Source of the DNA: Cyanobacteriota bacterium
GTDB lineage: Bacteria; Acidobacteriota; Vicinamibacteria; Vicinamibacterales; UBA2999
NCBI GenBank assembly: GCA_019752015.1
Contig: JAIEMQ010000002.1
Location: forward strand, 94,128-158,127
Length of the DNA stretch: 64,000 nucleotides
Reading direction: 5' to 3'
Under the pieces are notes generated by a model that worked only from the letters and a program-made list of their open reading frames with translations, searched no databases and had not been told where the DNA came from. The translations under genes and the position numbers were made by a program. This document shows, one piece after another, positions 35,701-44,405 of this stretch; within the stretch, counting starts at the first letter, position 1; the number at the start of each line of letters is the position of its first letter.

Positions 35701-36302
35701 TGAATCGTTCCCATCACGGCCACACCGCCGGGCGTGGCGGCCGGCGACAAATGGATTCGCTTCTGGCCCAGCTCGAACGTCGCCGCGCGTCCGGAGAGTA
35801 TTCCGGTTGCGGCGCCCATGATCAAATCGGTCGGATAGTGCGAGTTCGCCTGCATGCGCGCGCCGGTGATTAACACGGCGGCCGAATATGCGGGAATCGC
35901 GCCCTTCAGCCCGTAGTGGCGTTGGATCACAGTCGCGGCCGCAAACGTTCCCGACGCGTGTCCCGATGGGAACGATCGCGGCTCGCCGTCGGGGCGCGTC
36001 CGCCGGATGGTGTGCTTCAACGCGAATGTCGATGCACCGGCCACGCCCTGTGCCTCGATCAAGTCGCCGCCGATCGCCGCAACCTTCGGCCGATCGAAGG
36101 CGCGGCCGATCGCATAGGTCGCGACCGAGACGACCGACTTCAAGTCGTCCTTGATCGTCTGAACGAACGATCGGTCGTCCACCTTCGCGCGATGCGCTTC
36201 GGCGGACAAGACGGGCGCGGGAAGGTCTTGCGCCTGGAGCGCCGCCGGAGCGAGACTCAGGATCGCGACAACGCAGATGCTTCTAGCGAGACACTTTGCC
36301 AT
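35697..36302 (-). CDS. PAP2-family phosphatase, exported
   Basis: From ATG 36302 (36320 possible): signal peptide CLARSICVVAILSLAPAALQAQ. The type 2 phosphatidic-acid phosphatase motifs are present: KHTIRRTRPDGEP, RSFPSGHASGTF and RMQANSHYPTDLIMG. Periplasmic; likely dephosphorylates lipid phosphates. A longer frame from 36539 is antisense to the divergent gene. Start codons of the two divergent genes lie only about five bases apart. Confidence 0.87.
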   Translation of the reverse strand: MAKCLARSICVVAILSLAPAALQAQDLPAPVLSAEAHRAKVDDRSFVQTIKDDLKSVVSVATYAIGRAFDRPKVAAIGGDLIEAQGVAGASTFALKHTIRRTRPDGEPRSFPSGHASGTFAAATVIQRHYGLKGAIPAYSAAVLITGARMQANSHYPTDLIMGAATGILSGRAATFELGQKRIHLSPAATPGGVAVMGTIQ

Positions 36303-36306
36303 CGGT

Positions 36307-37584
36307 TTGAAGCGGCGCATCGGAGTTATATCACTCATGCTGCTGGCGGCCGCGTCCGTGCACGCGCAGACGCGCGGCGTCGGCCCCATTCCGCCTGGCA
36401 CGTCGACGATTCGGGGGCGCTTGCTCGACAGCATTTCGAAAGCGCCGGTCGCCGGCTGCACGATTGGCGCGAATTCGCCGGGCGGCAGCGCGACGCGGGT
36501 CAGCGACCTGGCCGGCACGTACGAGTTCAGGGACATCACTGCCGGCGACTACTTCCTGCTGCTTCAATGTCCGGCGCATTTGTTCGACTGCCTGGCCCTT
36601 AGCGGGCCTGCCGCTCCCGCAGCGCGGTCGGCCTGCCAGATCACCGTGCTGCGCGATCAGGAGCGCGATGACGTCGATTTTCTCGTTACTCCTGGAGCCA
36701 TCGCGCGCGGACAGGTGCTCACTTACGATGGCCGCCCGGTCACGCGCGCCAGTGTACGGCTCGGCAGGGGGATGCGGGGCGAAGCGACGGTGCGAAACAC
36801 GCCGGTCGTGACCGACACGGAAGGCCGCTTCGAGTTGACCAACCTGCCGGCCGGCGCATGGCGGCTCGAAGTCGAAATTCCGGCGGAGCCCGGAGGCCTT
36901 CGGCCGCCAATCGTCTATTACCCCGGCGGGTTGTCGTGGGAAGACGCGACCGGCGTCGAGCTCGAGGCCGGCGAGGTCAAGGATCGACTCACCATCACGG
37001 TGCCGCGCATCAACGAGAACGTCCTGACGGTCGCGGTGCCGCCGGCTGACGCGACGATTTCATCGATCGCCGTGTCGGTGCTGCGCGAGTCGCCGCTGAT
37101 CGTGTTGCCGATCAATCTCAACGCCGAAGGCATCGGCACGATCAAGGGCATCGTGCCGGGTCGTTACTTCGTCTCGGCGCGGGGAGTCTCCACCGACAGG
37201 CAGTGGGCGGCTTTCGAGGTCGTCGACTTCATCGAGGACAGCTACGAGGCGCGCCTGCAGCTGTTGCCGACGGGCAGCATCTCGGGAAAGATCGTCGCCG
37301 ATAAGGGCGCACTGCCGCCGCTCGACGGCGTCGTCGCGGGCGCCTCATGGATCTATGACGGCGCCGAGGTCAATCCGATCAGTGTTGACGAAGCACCGGT
37401 CGCCGCCGACGGATCGTTCCGCATCGACAATCTCTTCGGCACGCGAGCCTTGCGGCTTCGCGCGCTCGGGCTGGAATGGGAAGTCGCGGCGATCCGCCAG
37501 GGCCGCACCGACGTCACGACCAGCGGCATCGTAGTCGCTCCCGATCAGACGACGGAAGCCACCATCGTTCTGCGCCGCAGATAG
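36307..37584 (+). CDS. Secreted carboxypeptidase-regulatory-like domain protein
   Basis: Signal peptide KRRIGVISLMLLAAASVHAQ from TTG 36307 (ATG 36340 and 36277 are alternatives). Four or more Ig-like beta repeats: STIRGRLLDSISKAPVAG with LAGTYEFRDITAGDY, then ARGQVLTYDGRPVTRASV with TEGRFELTNLPAGAW, typical of carboxypeptidase regulatory-like domains abundant in Acidobacteriota. No enzymatic domain. Probably a cell-surface or periplasmic carbohydrate-binding or scaffold protein. Upstream of the Gfo/Idh gene with a 14-base gap. Confidence 0.85.
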   Translation: MKRRIGVISLMLLAAASVHAQTRGVGPIPPGTSTIRGRLLDSISKAPVAGCTIGANSPGGSATRVSDLAGTYEFRDITAGDYFLLLQCPAHLFDCLALSGPAAPAARSACQITVLRDQERDDVDFLVTPGAIARGQVLTYDGRPVTRASVRLGRGMRGEATVRNTPVVTDTEGRFELTNLPAGAWRLEVEIPAEPGGLRPPIVYYPGGLSWEDATGVELEAGEVKDRLTITVPRINENVLTVAVPPADATISSIAVSVLRESPLIVLPINLNAEGIGTIKGIVPGRYFVSARGVSTDRQWAAFEVVDFIEDSYEARLQLLPTGSISGKIVADKGALPPLDGVVAGASWIYDGAEVNPISVDEAPVAADGSFRIDNLFGTRALRLRALGLEWEVAAIRQGRTDVTTSGIVVAPDQTTEATIVLRRR

Positions 37585-37598
37585 AATGTACCTCTCCA

Positions 37599-38576
37599 AT
37601 GCCGTCACCCCTCCGCATTGCCTTCCTGGGCTGCGGCTTCATCACTCGCGTGCACAGCCGCAACCTGCGGCGCTTCCGCAGCGAGATCGTCTGCGGCTAC
37701 GCCAGCCGCGATAAGGCGAAGGCCGCCGAGTTCTGCGGCGAGTTCAGGGGCACCGGCAGTTATTCGGATTACGCAGAAGCCATCAACGATCCGAACATCG
37801 ATGCGGTCGTGATCGCGGTGCCGCCGAAGTTTCATCTCAACCTGACGCTGCAGGCGTTGTCGGCCGGCAAGCACGTGCTGGTCGAGAAGCCCGCGTATCC
37901 CACGACCGCCGATTACCACGTCGTCCGCGAAGCGCGCGACAAAGCGAAGCGAATCGTTCTCGTCGGAGAGAACGATCACTATAAACCCCTCGCCATCAAG
38001 CTCCGGAAATTACTTGCCGATGGCGTGATCGGTGAAATGGTCTTTGGCCACTTCAGCAGCATCGTCAAGCGATTGAAGACCGCCGGCGACTGGCGCAACG
38101 ACGAATCGATGGCCGGCGGCGATGCGTTCTTCGAGGAGGGCATTCACTGGCTGCATCTCGCCGCGAGCCTCGGCCCGAAGATCACGTCGATCGAAGGCTT
38201 CCGCCCGGAGCCGTCGACCGCAGGTCCCGACAAGCGCGTCAAGAGCATGATGGTGTCGTTCAGGTACGACAACGGCGCGGTCGGGTCGCTCTATTACTCG
38301 CGGGAGATCCCGTCGATGCTCAAGGGCCTGCGCCTCTCGAAGCTGATGGGCCGCAAGGGCGTGATCACGTTCGAATCGAACGGCGCGATCATGCTGGTGC
38401 GCACCGATGGCTCGCTGCCGCGCATCATGTTCCCGGGCTTCAGGGACATTCGCGGTTACCAGGCGATGTATCGCGATTTCCGCGAGGCGATCGTCACCGG
38501 CCGCGCTCCGCAGATGAGCCTCGAGCGCGCCATTGAAGATCAACTGTTGATGGATCAGATCTACGCGCCGCTGTGA
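37599..38576 (+). CDS. Gfo/Idh/MocA family oxidoreductase
   Basis: 325 aa. Nucleotide-binding RIAFLGCGFITRVHSRNL, the VIAVPPKFHLNLTLQAL and VLVEKPAYPTT motifs (EKP Lys), and a C-terminal dimer domain with EGIHWLHLAASLGPK supplying the HxxH. Oxidises or reduces sugars or polyols with NAD(P). ATG 37599 begins the fold; sequence upstream in the same frame is antisense or out of family. GTGA overlap with the GMC gene indicates one transcript and probably a joint pathway. Confidence 0.93.
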   Translation: MPSPLRIAFLGCGFITRVHSRNLRRFRSEIVCGYASRDKAKAAEFCGEFRGTGSYSDYAEAINDPNIDAVVIAVPPKFHLNLTLQALSAGKHVLVEKPAYPTTADYHVVREARDKAKRIVLVGENDHYKPLAIKLRKLLADGVIGEMVFGHFSSIVKRLKTAGDWRNDESMAGGDAFFEEGIHWLHLAASLGPKITSIEGFRPEPSTAGPDKRVKSMMVSFRYDNGAVGSLYYSREIPSMLKGLRLSKLMGRKGVITFESNGAIMLVRTDGSLPRIMFPGFRDIRGYQAMYRDFREAIVTGRAPQMSLERAIEDQLLMDQIYAPL

Positions 38577-40063
38577 ACACCTACGACATCATCATCATTG
38601 GCAGCGGCGCCGGCGGCGGCACGATCGCGCGCGAGCTGGCTTCGACCGGCGCGAAGATCCTGATCGTCGAGCGCGGCGATTTTGTCCCGCAGGAAGATCA
38701 CAACTGGAACCCGGCGGCGGTGTGGAAGGATCTCCGCTACCGGACTACCGAAACGTGGCTCGATGAAGCGGGCCGATCGTTCCGTCCGTACACGCACTAC
38801 TGCGTCGGCGGCAACACCAAGTTCTGGGGCACCGTGATGTATCGGCTGCGCCCGGAAGACTTCCGGGAGATGCAGCACGCCGATGGAGCATCGCCGGCGT
38901 GGCCGATCGATTACGACACGCTCGCGCCTTATTACGATCGCGCCGAGGCGATGTACGAAGTCCACGGTGAAGCCGGGTGCGATCCAACCGAGGGCCCCCG
39001 CAAGCCGTATCCGTTTCCTCCGGTGCCGCACTCGAAGATCGTCGGCTCGATCGTCGAGCAGCTGAGAGCGCTGGGCCTGCATCCATCGCCGCTGCCGCTC
39101 GGCCTCCGCGAGAACTGCGTCTTCTGCAACACCTGCAATTCGTTCCCGTGCAAGATTCACGCGAAGAGCGATTCGGACGTGTGCGCGGTGAGGCCCGCCA
39201 CCGCAAGTGGCAACGTGACGCTGTGGGTCAACGCCACGGCCCGCAAGCTGATTACCGACAGCAGTGGCAAGGCGATCGAAGCCGTCGAGATCGAGCGCGG
39301 CGGCAATGTCGAGAAGGTGTCGGCGCCGCTGGTCATCGCGTCGTGCGGCGCGGTCAACTCGGCGGCGCTGCTGCTGCGATCGGCGGCCAGCAAGCATTCG
39401 AACGGCCTTGCCAACTCGTCAGGCCTCGTCGGCAAGCGCTACATGGCGCACCTGGCGACGATGATGCAGGGATTTCATCCGTTCCGATTGAACGACACCG
39501 TGTTCCAGAAGACGGTGGCGGTCAACGACTTCTATCTGAAAGGCCGGCGCGTGAGATTTCCGCTCGGCCAGATTCAGTCGCAAGGCCGCACGCACGGCGT
39601 GATGGCGCAAACCGTGGTGCCGCAGGTGCCGCTATGGGCTTACGAAGCGTGGGTCGCGAGAGGCGTGGACTGGCTGGCGATGACCGAGGACCTGCCGCGC
39701 AACGAGAACCAGGTCACGATCGAATCGAACGGCCAGATCCGGCTGCAGTACAAACCGAACAACCTCGCCGCCCATCGCGAGCTGGTCGATGAAACAACGC
39801 GGATCCTGCGGGAGCTCGGTTTCTGGATCGTGATGACGCACTCGCACAAGGCGAAGAACACTACTCACCAGTGCGGCACGCTCGTGTTCGGCACCAATCC
39901 CGCCGAATCCGTCCTCGATACGTTCTGCCGCACCCACGACGTCGACAACCTCTTCGTCGTCGACGCCTCGTTCTTCCCGTCGTCCGCGGCGGTGAATCCC
40001 GGGCTGACGATCGTCGCGCAGGCCATCCGCACTGCCGATCACATCAAGAGCGCGCGTCTCTGA
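38573..40063 (+). CDS. GMC family oxidoreductase
   Basis: 496 aa FAD enzyme. Dinucleotide motif IIIGSGAGGGTIARELA, VGGNTKFWGTVMYR, a Cys-rich stretch ENCVFCNTCNSFPCK, and the C-terminal HQCGTLVFG and NPGLTIVAQAIRTADHI with the catalytic His/Asn. Cytosolic or exported with a partner; no signal peptide. Coupled with Gfo/Idh this suggests oxidation of a sugar alcohol or glycoside to a keto sugar. GTG start overlaps the previous stop. Confidence 0.92.
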   Translation: MNTYDIIIIGSGAGGGTIARELASTGAKILIVERGDFVPQEDHNWNPAAVWKDLRYRTTETWLDEAGRSFRPYTHYCVGGNTKFWGTVMYRLRPEDFREMQHADGASPAWPIDYDTLAPYYDRAEAMYEVHGEAGCDPTEGPRKPYPFPPVPHSKIVGSIVEQLRALGLHPSPLPLGLRENCVFCNTCNSFPCKIHAKSDSDVCAVRPATASGNVTLWVNATARKLITDSSGKAIEAVEIERGGNVEKVSAPLVIASCGAVNSAALLLRSAASKHSNGLANSSGLVGKRYMAHLATMMQGFHPFRLNDTVFQKTVAVNDFYLKGRRVRFPLGQIQSQGRTHGVMAQTVVPQVPLWAYEAWVARGVDWLAMTEDLPRNENQVTIESNGQIRLQYKPNNLAAHRELVDETTRILRELGFWIVMTHSHKAKNTTHQCGTLVFGTNPAESVLDTFCRTHDVDNLFVVDASFFPSSAAVNPGLTIVAQAIRTADHIKSARL

Positions 40064-40071
40064 TCAACGAA

Positions 40072-40467
40072 TCCGCCAGCCGTTGACGGGCCCGCGCGCC
40101 GACCGGATGGCCCTCGAGCCCCGGCGGCGTTTCAGTGCCGGCGCGGAAGATGCCTTTCTGCGCCATGAGCTTTTGGAAAGAATTGTCCTCCAAGGCCGCC
40201 GATGATGATTCCCGGGTTGATGATCGTCGGACCGGGAATCCATCCCTGCTCGATCGCCTGCCGCAGCGCCGTGTCCGCGTAGAGCGCGTTGTTGCCCATG
40301 TCGCGGACGATCGTGAATCCCGACGCGACGAGGATGATCTGGTTCGTGAGAATTCGCGCGCCTTCGGGATCGAGCAGCCCGCCCGCGCGAGTGGCGGTCA
40401 CCTGGGCGGAAGCGGTCGCTTGTGCAAACAGGACAAGGACGACGAGTCGGATCACGTGTCGCATCAT
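40072..40467 (-). pseudogene. Amidohydrolase (imidazolonepropionase-like), internally deleted
   Basis: Signal peptide HVIRLVVLVLFAQATASAQ, then VTATRAGGLLDPEGARILTN followed directly by ASGFTIVRDMGNNALYADTA and GQFFP. The stretch between (the HxH metal site region) and the whole C-terminal catalytic part of this 400-plus-residue family are missing. After QFFP the frame is lost; another frame reads GIFRAGTETPPGLEGHP. A dead gene lying between the GMC gene and the first nested element. Confidence 0.75.
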
Positions 40468-40514
40468 GATCTCCGGAACGGGCGGAGGGTAGATCGCGAC
40501 GCGCGCGTCATCAC

Positions 40515-40677
40515 GATCCACAGATTGAACACAAATTCACACAGAACGGAACGACCCGCGGCACCGGCTTCGCCGGCGCGATGGCAGGTCTCTCGGCCCA
40601 AGGCCGATGCGGGTCGTTGCAGTCTGGTGAGCGCGTCGCGCATTTAAATCTGTGTAATCGGTGTAATCCGTGGATGA
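40515..40677. repeat. Nested three-arm inverted repeat, short form
   Basis: Outer arms of words ATCCACAGATT/ACACAAATT and AATCTGTGT/AATCCGTGGAT. Inside, stem AACGACCCGC (40550-40559) with GCGGGTCGTT (40609-40618). Inside that, two small hairpins, CCGGCTTCGCCGG (about 40564-40576) and TCGGCCCAAGGCCGA (about 40593-40607). Lies just upstream of the PQQ gene. Confidence 0.9.
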
Positions 40678-40692
40678 GTTATTGTTCGCGCT

Positions 40693-42420
40693 ATGCGGAC
40701 AACCATCGCCCTCGCATGCGTCGCTCTGGCGGTCACGCAACAGCCCGCGCCCCCGGTCGTGGCGCCGATGCCGGAGATTCTCAAGAATTACTCGCCCGTC
40801 ACTGAAGATCGACTGAAGAAGCCGGCCGACGGCGACTGGCTCATGATCCGCCGGACCTACGACGGATGGGGCTATAGCCCGCTCGATCAGATCACGCCCG
40901 CGAATGTCAGCCGGCTCGAGCCGGCGTGGGTGTTCTCGACCGGCGTCAGCAGCGGCCACGAAGCCGCGCCGGTGGTGAACAACGGCGTGATGTTCGTCTC
41001 CACGCCGTCGCACCAGGTCGTGGCGATCGATGCGAAGACCGGCGCGATCCTCTGGCGCTGGATCAAGGAGGTTGCCGAACGAGTCGTCGCGCCGCACCCC
41101 ACGTCCCGCGGCGTCGCGCTGCTCGGCGACAAGGTGTTCTTTGCGGCGAACGATGCGGTGCTCGTTGCGCTCAACGCGCGCACCGGCCTGGGCGCGTGGC
41201 GGACGACCGTCGCGGATAACCAGAGCGGCTACTACATGACGCTCGCTCCGCTGGTGGCCGGCGGCAAAGTCATGGTCGGGGCGTCGGGCGGCGAGCTCGG
41301 CATTCGCGGTTTCGTGGCCGCATACGATCCCGACACCGGCAAGGAACTGTGGCGCACGTATACGGTGCCGGCGCCGGGCGAGCCCGGCAGCGAAACGTGG
41401 CCGAAAGGCGATCAGTGGAAGAACGGCGGCGCGCCGGTGTGGGTCACCGGCAATTACGATCCGCAAACCAACATCGCGTACTGGGGCACCGGCAACGGCG
41501 GGCCGTGGATGGGCGATCAACGTCCCGGCGACAATCTCTACGCGACCTCGGTGGTCGCGCTCGATGTCGCGACCGGACAGATCAAAGGCCACTTCCAATA
41601 CGTGCCGAACGATTCGTGGGATTGGGACGAGGTGTCGCCGCCGATTCTCGTCGACTACCAGCGGCAGGGCCGGACGGTCACAGGCCTGATCGACGTTTCG
41701 CGCAGCGGCTATCTCTGGTTCCTCGAGCGCACCGACGGTCCGATCAAATTCGTCGAGGGTAAGCCCTACGTCACGCAGAACGTGTTTCGCAGTCTCGATC
41801 CGAAGACCGGCAGACCCGACGTCGATCCCGATCGAAAACCCGGCACCGGCAAGAACGCGGAGTTCTGTCCGTCGCATTGGGGCGGCAAGAACTGGCCGCC
41901 GATCGCCTTCAGCCCGAAGACGCGAATGATCTACATCCCGGCCAACGAGAATCTCTGCGGATCGATCATCGGCCGGCCCGCAACGTATGCGCCGGGCAGC
42001 AGCTACACCGGCGCCAGCAGCACGCTGTCGCTCGTTCCGGGCGCGAAGCACATCGGCGAAGTGCAGGCGTGGAATGTCGACACCGGCAACAGAGTGTGGA
42101 CGCACACCTACGGCGCATCGGCGAACTGGGGCCCGATGCTCGCCACCGGCGGCGGGCTCGTGTTCAGCGGCGGCACCAACGATCGCAAGTTCCACGCGTT
42201 CGATGCGGCCACAGGACAATTGTTGTGGGAGTTCCCGACGAATTCGGGAATCACCGGCCAGCCGACATCGTTCTCGATCGACGGCAAGCAATACATCGCC
42301 GTGTTGTCGGGCTGGGGTGTCGATGCGCGAGCGATGCAGGCGCGGCTCAATCGCCTGCTGCCGGGCAACTATCCTGAAGTTCCTGAAGGCGGCGCGGTGT
42401 GGGTATTTGCAGTGAAATAA
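40693..42420 (+). CDS. PQQ-dependent dehydrogenase (quinoprotein)
   Basis: 575 aa, eight-bladed PQQ propeller. Signal peptide TTIALACVALAVTQQ, WGYSPLDQITPANVSRLEPAW, TGAILWRW, DVATGQIKGHFQYVPNDSWDWDE, HWGGKNWPPIAFSP, and NWGPMLATGGGLVFSGG repeats with tryptophan-docking blades. Resembles quinoprotein alcohol dehydrogenases without the C-terminal cytochrome domain. Periplasmic. Bracketed by two related nested inverted-repeat elements at 40.5 and 42.4 kb; no PQQ biosynthesis gene nearby. Confidence 0.92.
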   Translation: MRTTIALACVALAVTQQPAPPVVAPMPEILKNYSPVTEDRLKKPADGDWLMIRRTYDGWGYSPLDQITPANVSRLEPAWVFSTGVSSGHEAAPVVNNGVMFVSTPSHQVVAIDAKTGAILWRWIKEVAERVVAPHPTSRGVALLGDKVFFAANDAVLVALNARTGLGAWRTTVADNQSGYYMTLAPLVAGGKVMVGASGGELGIRGFVAAYDPDTGKELWRTYTVPAPGEPGSETWPKGDQWKNGGAPVWVTGNYDPQTNIAYWGTGNGGPWMGDQRPGDNLYATSVVALDVATGQIKGHFQYVPNDSWDWDEVSPPILVDYQRQGRTVTGLIDVSRSGYLWFLERTDGPIKFVEGKPYVTQNVFRSLDPKTGRPDVDPDRKPGTGKNAEFCPSHWGGKNWPPIAFSPKTRMIYIPANENLCGSIIGRPATYAPGSSYTGASSTLSLVPGAKHIGEVQAWNVDTGNRVWTHTYGASANWGPMLATGGGLVFSGGTNDRKFHAFDAATGQLLWEFPTNSGITGQPTSFSIDGKQYIAVLSGWGVDARAMQARLNRLLPGNYPEVPEGGAVWVFAVK

Positions 42421-42436
42421 GCGCGCACGCCAGAAC

Positions 42437-42635
42437 GATCCACAGATTCAACACCGATTTGCACAGATGCGGAACGACCCGCAGCGCCGGCTTCGCCGGC
42501 GCGACGGCAGGTCAAGAGAGCGGGAAGATGAGCCAACGACGATCACAGCGGGCTCATCTTTCCGCTCTCTTGGCCTGCCGCTCGGCCGAAGGCCGATGCG
42601 GGTCGTTGCACTAATCTGTGTTTAATCGGTGGATC
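42437..42635. repeat. Nested three-arm inverted repeat, long form
   Basis: Same plan as at 40.5 kb: outer word arms GATCCACAGATTCAAC/ TTTAATCGGTGGATC, stem AACGACCCGCA/TGCGGGTCGTT, small hairpins GCCGGCTTCGCCGGC and TCGGCCGAAGGCCGA. It adds a third central arm with a stem of about 29 bp (GGCAGGTCAAGAGAGC... to ...GCTCTCTTGGCCTGCC) around a 15-base loop. Fills the whole gap between convergent genes. Confidence 0.92.
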
Positions 42636-44013
42636 ATTTCTCCACGAGGTCAATCGCGCAATTCAATTCGAGCGTAAACCGGCCGCGGCCGATCGGAACG
42701 ATCCGGACGTCGCCGGCTTTTTCGTCGAGCCGCCGCCGCAGCAGCAGCAATCGCGTCTCGAGGTTGTCCCTGAAATCGGGAAGTCCCAGCGACTTGTCGA
42801 GACGAAGCTCGCGGTTGGTGAACTCGGCGCGGCCTTCGCGCTTGTGCGTCTGCAGCAGCTTCCAGAGAATCCGCGCCGGCAAACTGCGAATCAGGTAATC
42901 GCCGTCGAGCATCACCACTTCTTCCTTCGCGTAATACGCGATCTCGCGCCTCGTCGTCTTGCTGTTCTTGTCTTTCGGCGGTGATGACTGCGCCGTCGCC
43001 GCGGGCTTTGCCTGCGGCTCTTCGTCGGCTTCCTTCAACTGCATGTTCTGGATCGCAATCGCGAGCGACGCACCGAGCATTTCGATCGTGTTGTTGTCTT
43101 CCTCGTGGAAGCGATACGGCGTTTCGCTTTCGATGCACAGCACGCCGACGAGCTCGTTGCGAACCACGAGCGCCACGCCGAGTTGGCTGGACGGATTCTC
43201 GAGTCCCGGTAATTTCAGATCTTCCGGCGGGCGCCAGCCGCGCTCGAAGGCCCGCTTCTTCGCCGCCGCGGCACAGAGCATGCCGCGGATCAAGCCGGAG
43301 ATGCGGATCGGCTGCCGCGCTTCGGCGACGACGCCAATGACACCTTCGCCGAACTGCACTTCGGACCCGGCGCCGCCCTGCGGATAACCGCGGCTCGCGA
43401 TCGTCACGAGCGTGTTCGGCTTTTCTCCGGCGAGCAGGATCATCGAGTGGCTGAAGCCGAAATACTCCTTGAGACCCGACAGGATCGATGCGAGCAATTC
43501 ATCGAGACGGCCGGCGGTCGTCATCCGCGCCGACAGCTCCGGCAGCGCCTTCATCGTGAAGACCGGATCCAGGTGCCGGCGGCCTTTGGGGCTCCAGCGC
43601 TCCTTTCGTCCCGGTTCTTCGGCGACGAGATCGATCGACTCGACCTGGTAAATGTCGGCGGCCTTCAGCTTGAAGATGCCCTTGAGGCCGACGTACGACG
43701 CGATCGCCTCGATGCGCAGGAACATGCGATCGAAGATCGGGCCCGACGTTTCGGATCGCTCGAACTTCAGCCGCATCGCGTAGCCCTGGTTGGTGTCGGG
43801 ATCGATCACGCGAATCAGCGCGTAGGGGTTCTCGGAAATGTTGCGGCGGCTCTTGTTGAAGAACTGGAGCGACAGCGCAACGTGCGTCGGATCGACATTG
43901 TCCACGTGGCTCAGGAACGCCGCGTTCGGCGTGCCGTCCTTCGCGCACGTGAAGAACATCGACGGCAGGATGCCCTGGAAGCACGCCGTCATCTGCTCGA
44001 GGCCGAGGCTCAT
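42634..44013 (-). CDS. Split-barrel - GAF - winged-helix regulator
   Basis: 459 aa. Residues about 10-140 resemble an FMN-binding split barrel (pyridoxamine-5'-phosphate-oxidase-like: GTPNAAFLSHVDNVDPTHV). About 165-330 is a GAF domain (SMILLAGEKPN, GEGVIGVVAE, LVVRNELVGVLCIE). After a charged, disordered linker, the C-terminal 110 residues look like an OmpR/trans_reg_C-like winged helix (LPARILWKLLQTH, LRLDKSLGLPDFRDN). Probably a soluble transcription regulator sensing a small ligand or redox state. Confidence 0.78.
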   Translation of the reverse strand: MSLGLEQMTACFQGILPSMFFTCAKDGTPNAAFLSHVDNVDPTHVALSLQFFNKSRRNISENPYALIRVIDPDTNQGYAMRLKFERSETSGPIFDRMFLRIEAIASYVGLKGIFKLKAADIYQVESIDLVAEEPGRKERWSPKGRRHLDPVFTMKALPELSARMTTAGRLDELLASILSGLKEYFGFSHSMILLAGEKPNTLVTIASRGYPQGGAGSEVQFGEGVIGVVAEARQPIRISGLIRGMLCAAAAKKRAFERGWRPPEDLKLPGLENPSSQLGVALVVRNELVGVLCIESETPYRFHEEDNNTIEMLGASLAIAIQNMQLKEADEEPQAKPAATAQSSPPKDKNSKTTRREIAYYAKEEVVMLDGDYLIRSLPARILWKLLQTHKREGRAEFTNRELRLDKSLGLPDFRDNLETRLLLLRRRLDEKAGDVRIVPIGRGRFTLELNCAIDLVEK

Positions 44014-44014
44014 A

Positions 44015-44118
44015 CCAGCACCGCCCCGGCTTCAGGCCCCGGCGTCTGGCTGAAGACCGCCGTGACGCGGAGCGTGACGGCGACGCACGGCCACATCAAC
44101 CAGGTGCTGGTCTGGTGA
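44015..44118 (+). pseudogene. Short gene remnant ending GHINQVLVW
   Basis: Coding-like C-terminal tail GVWLKTAVTRSVTATHG...VLVW then stop. No start and no upstream part. Begins the chain of gene fragments at 44.0-45.4 kb. Family not recognised. Confidence 0.3.
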
Positions 44119-44122
44119 GCGC

Positions 44123-44405
44123 GGCGCCGATCCGACCACACAGGCCGGCAAAGCGGCGCAGATCAAACGCGGCGAGTACCTCGTCGAGATCATGGGCTGC
44201 CATGATTGCCATACCCCCGCGAAGATGGGGCCCAACGGTCCCGCGCAGGACCGATCGCGCGCGCTCAGCGGCCATCCCGAAGAGCTCGTGATGCCGCCCG
44301 CACCGGCATTGCCGCCGGGACCCTGGGTCGCGTCGACCGCGGCCACGTTCACGGCGTTCGCATCGCCCGGCGGCACCGTGTTCACGCGCAACCTGACGCC
44401 CGTTT
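44123..44405 (+). pseudogene. Cytochrome c fragment, N-terminal part
   Basis: Reads KRGEYLVEIMGCHDCHTPAK with heme motif CHDCH, then RALSGHPEELVMPPAP and VFTRNLTP, matching the first domain of a diheme-like cytochrome c found in soil bacteria. Signal peptide and start are missing, and the sequence stops matching at about 44405 where a different gene begins in another frame. Confidence 0.6.

Noticed and set aside
42484..42607. tRNA-like cloverleaf gene
   Set aside because: The arms have the wrong lengths, no anticodon-type loop and no CCA-type end; nested inverted repeats explain it better.
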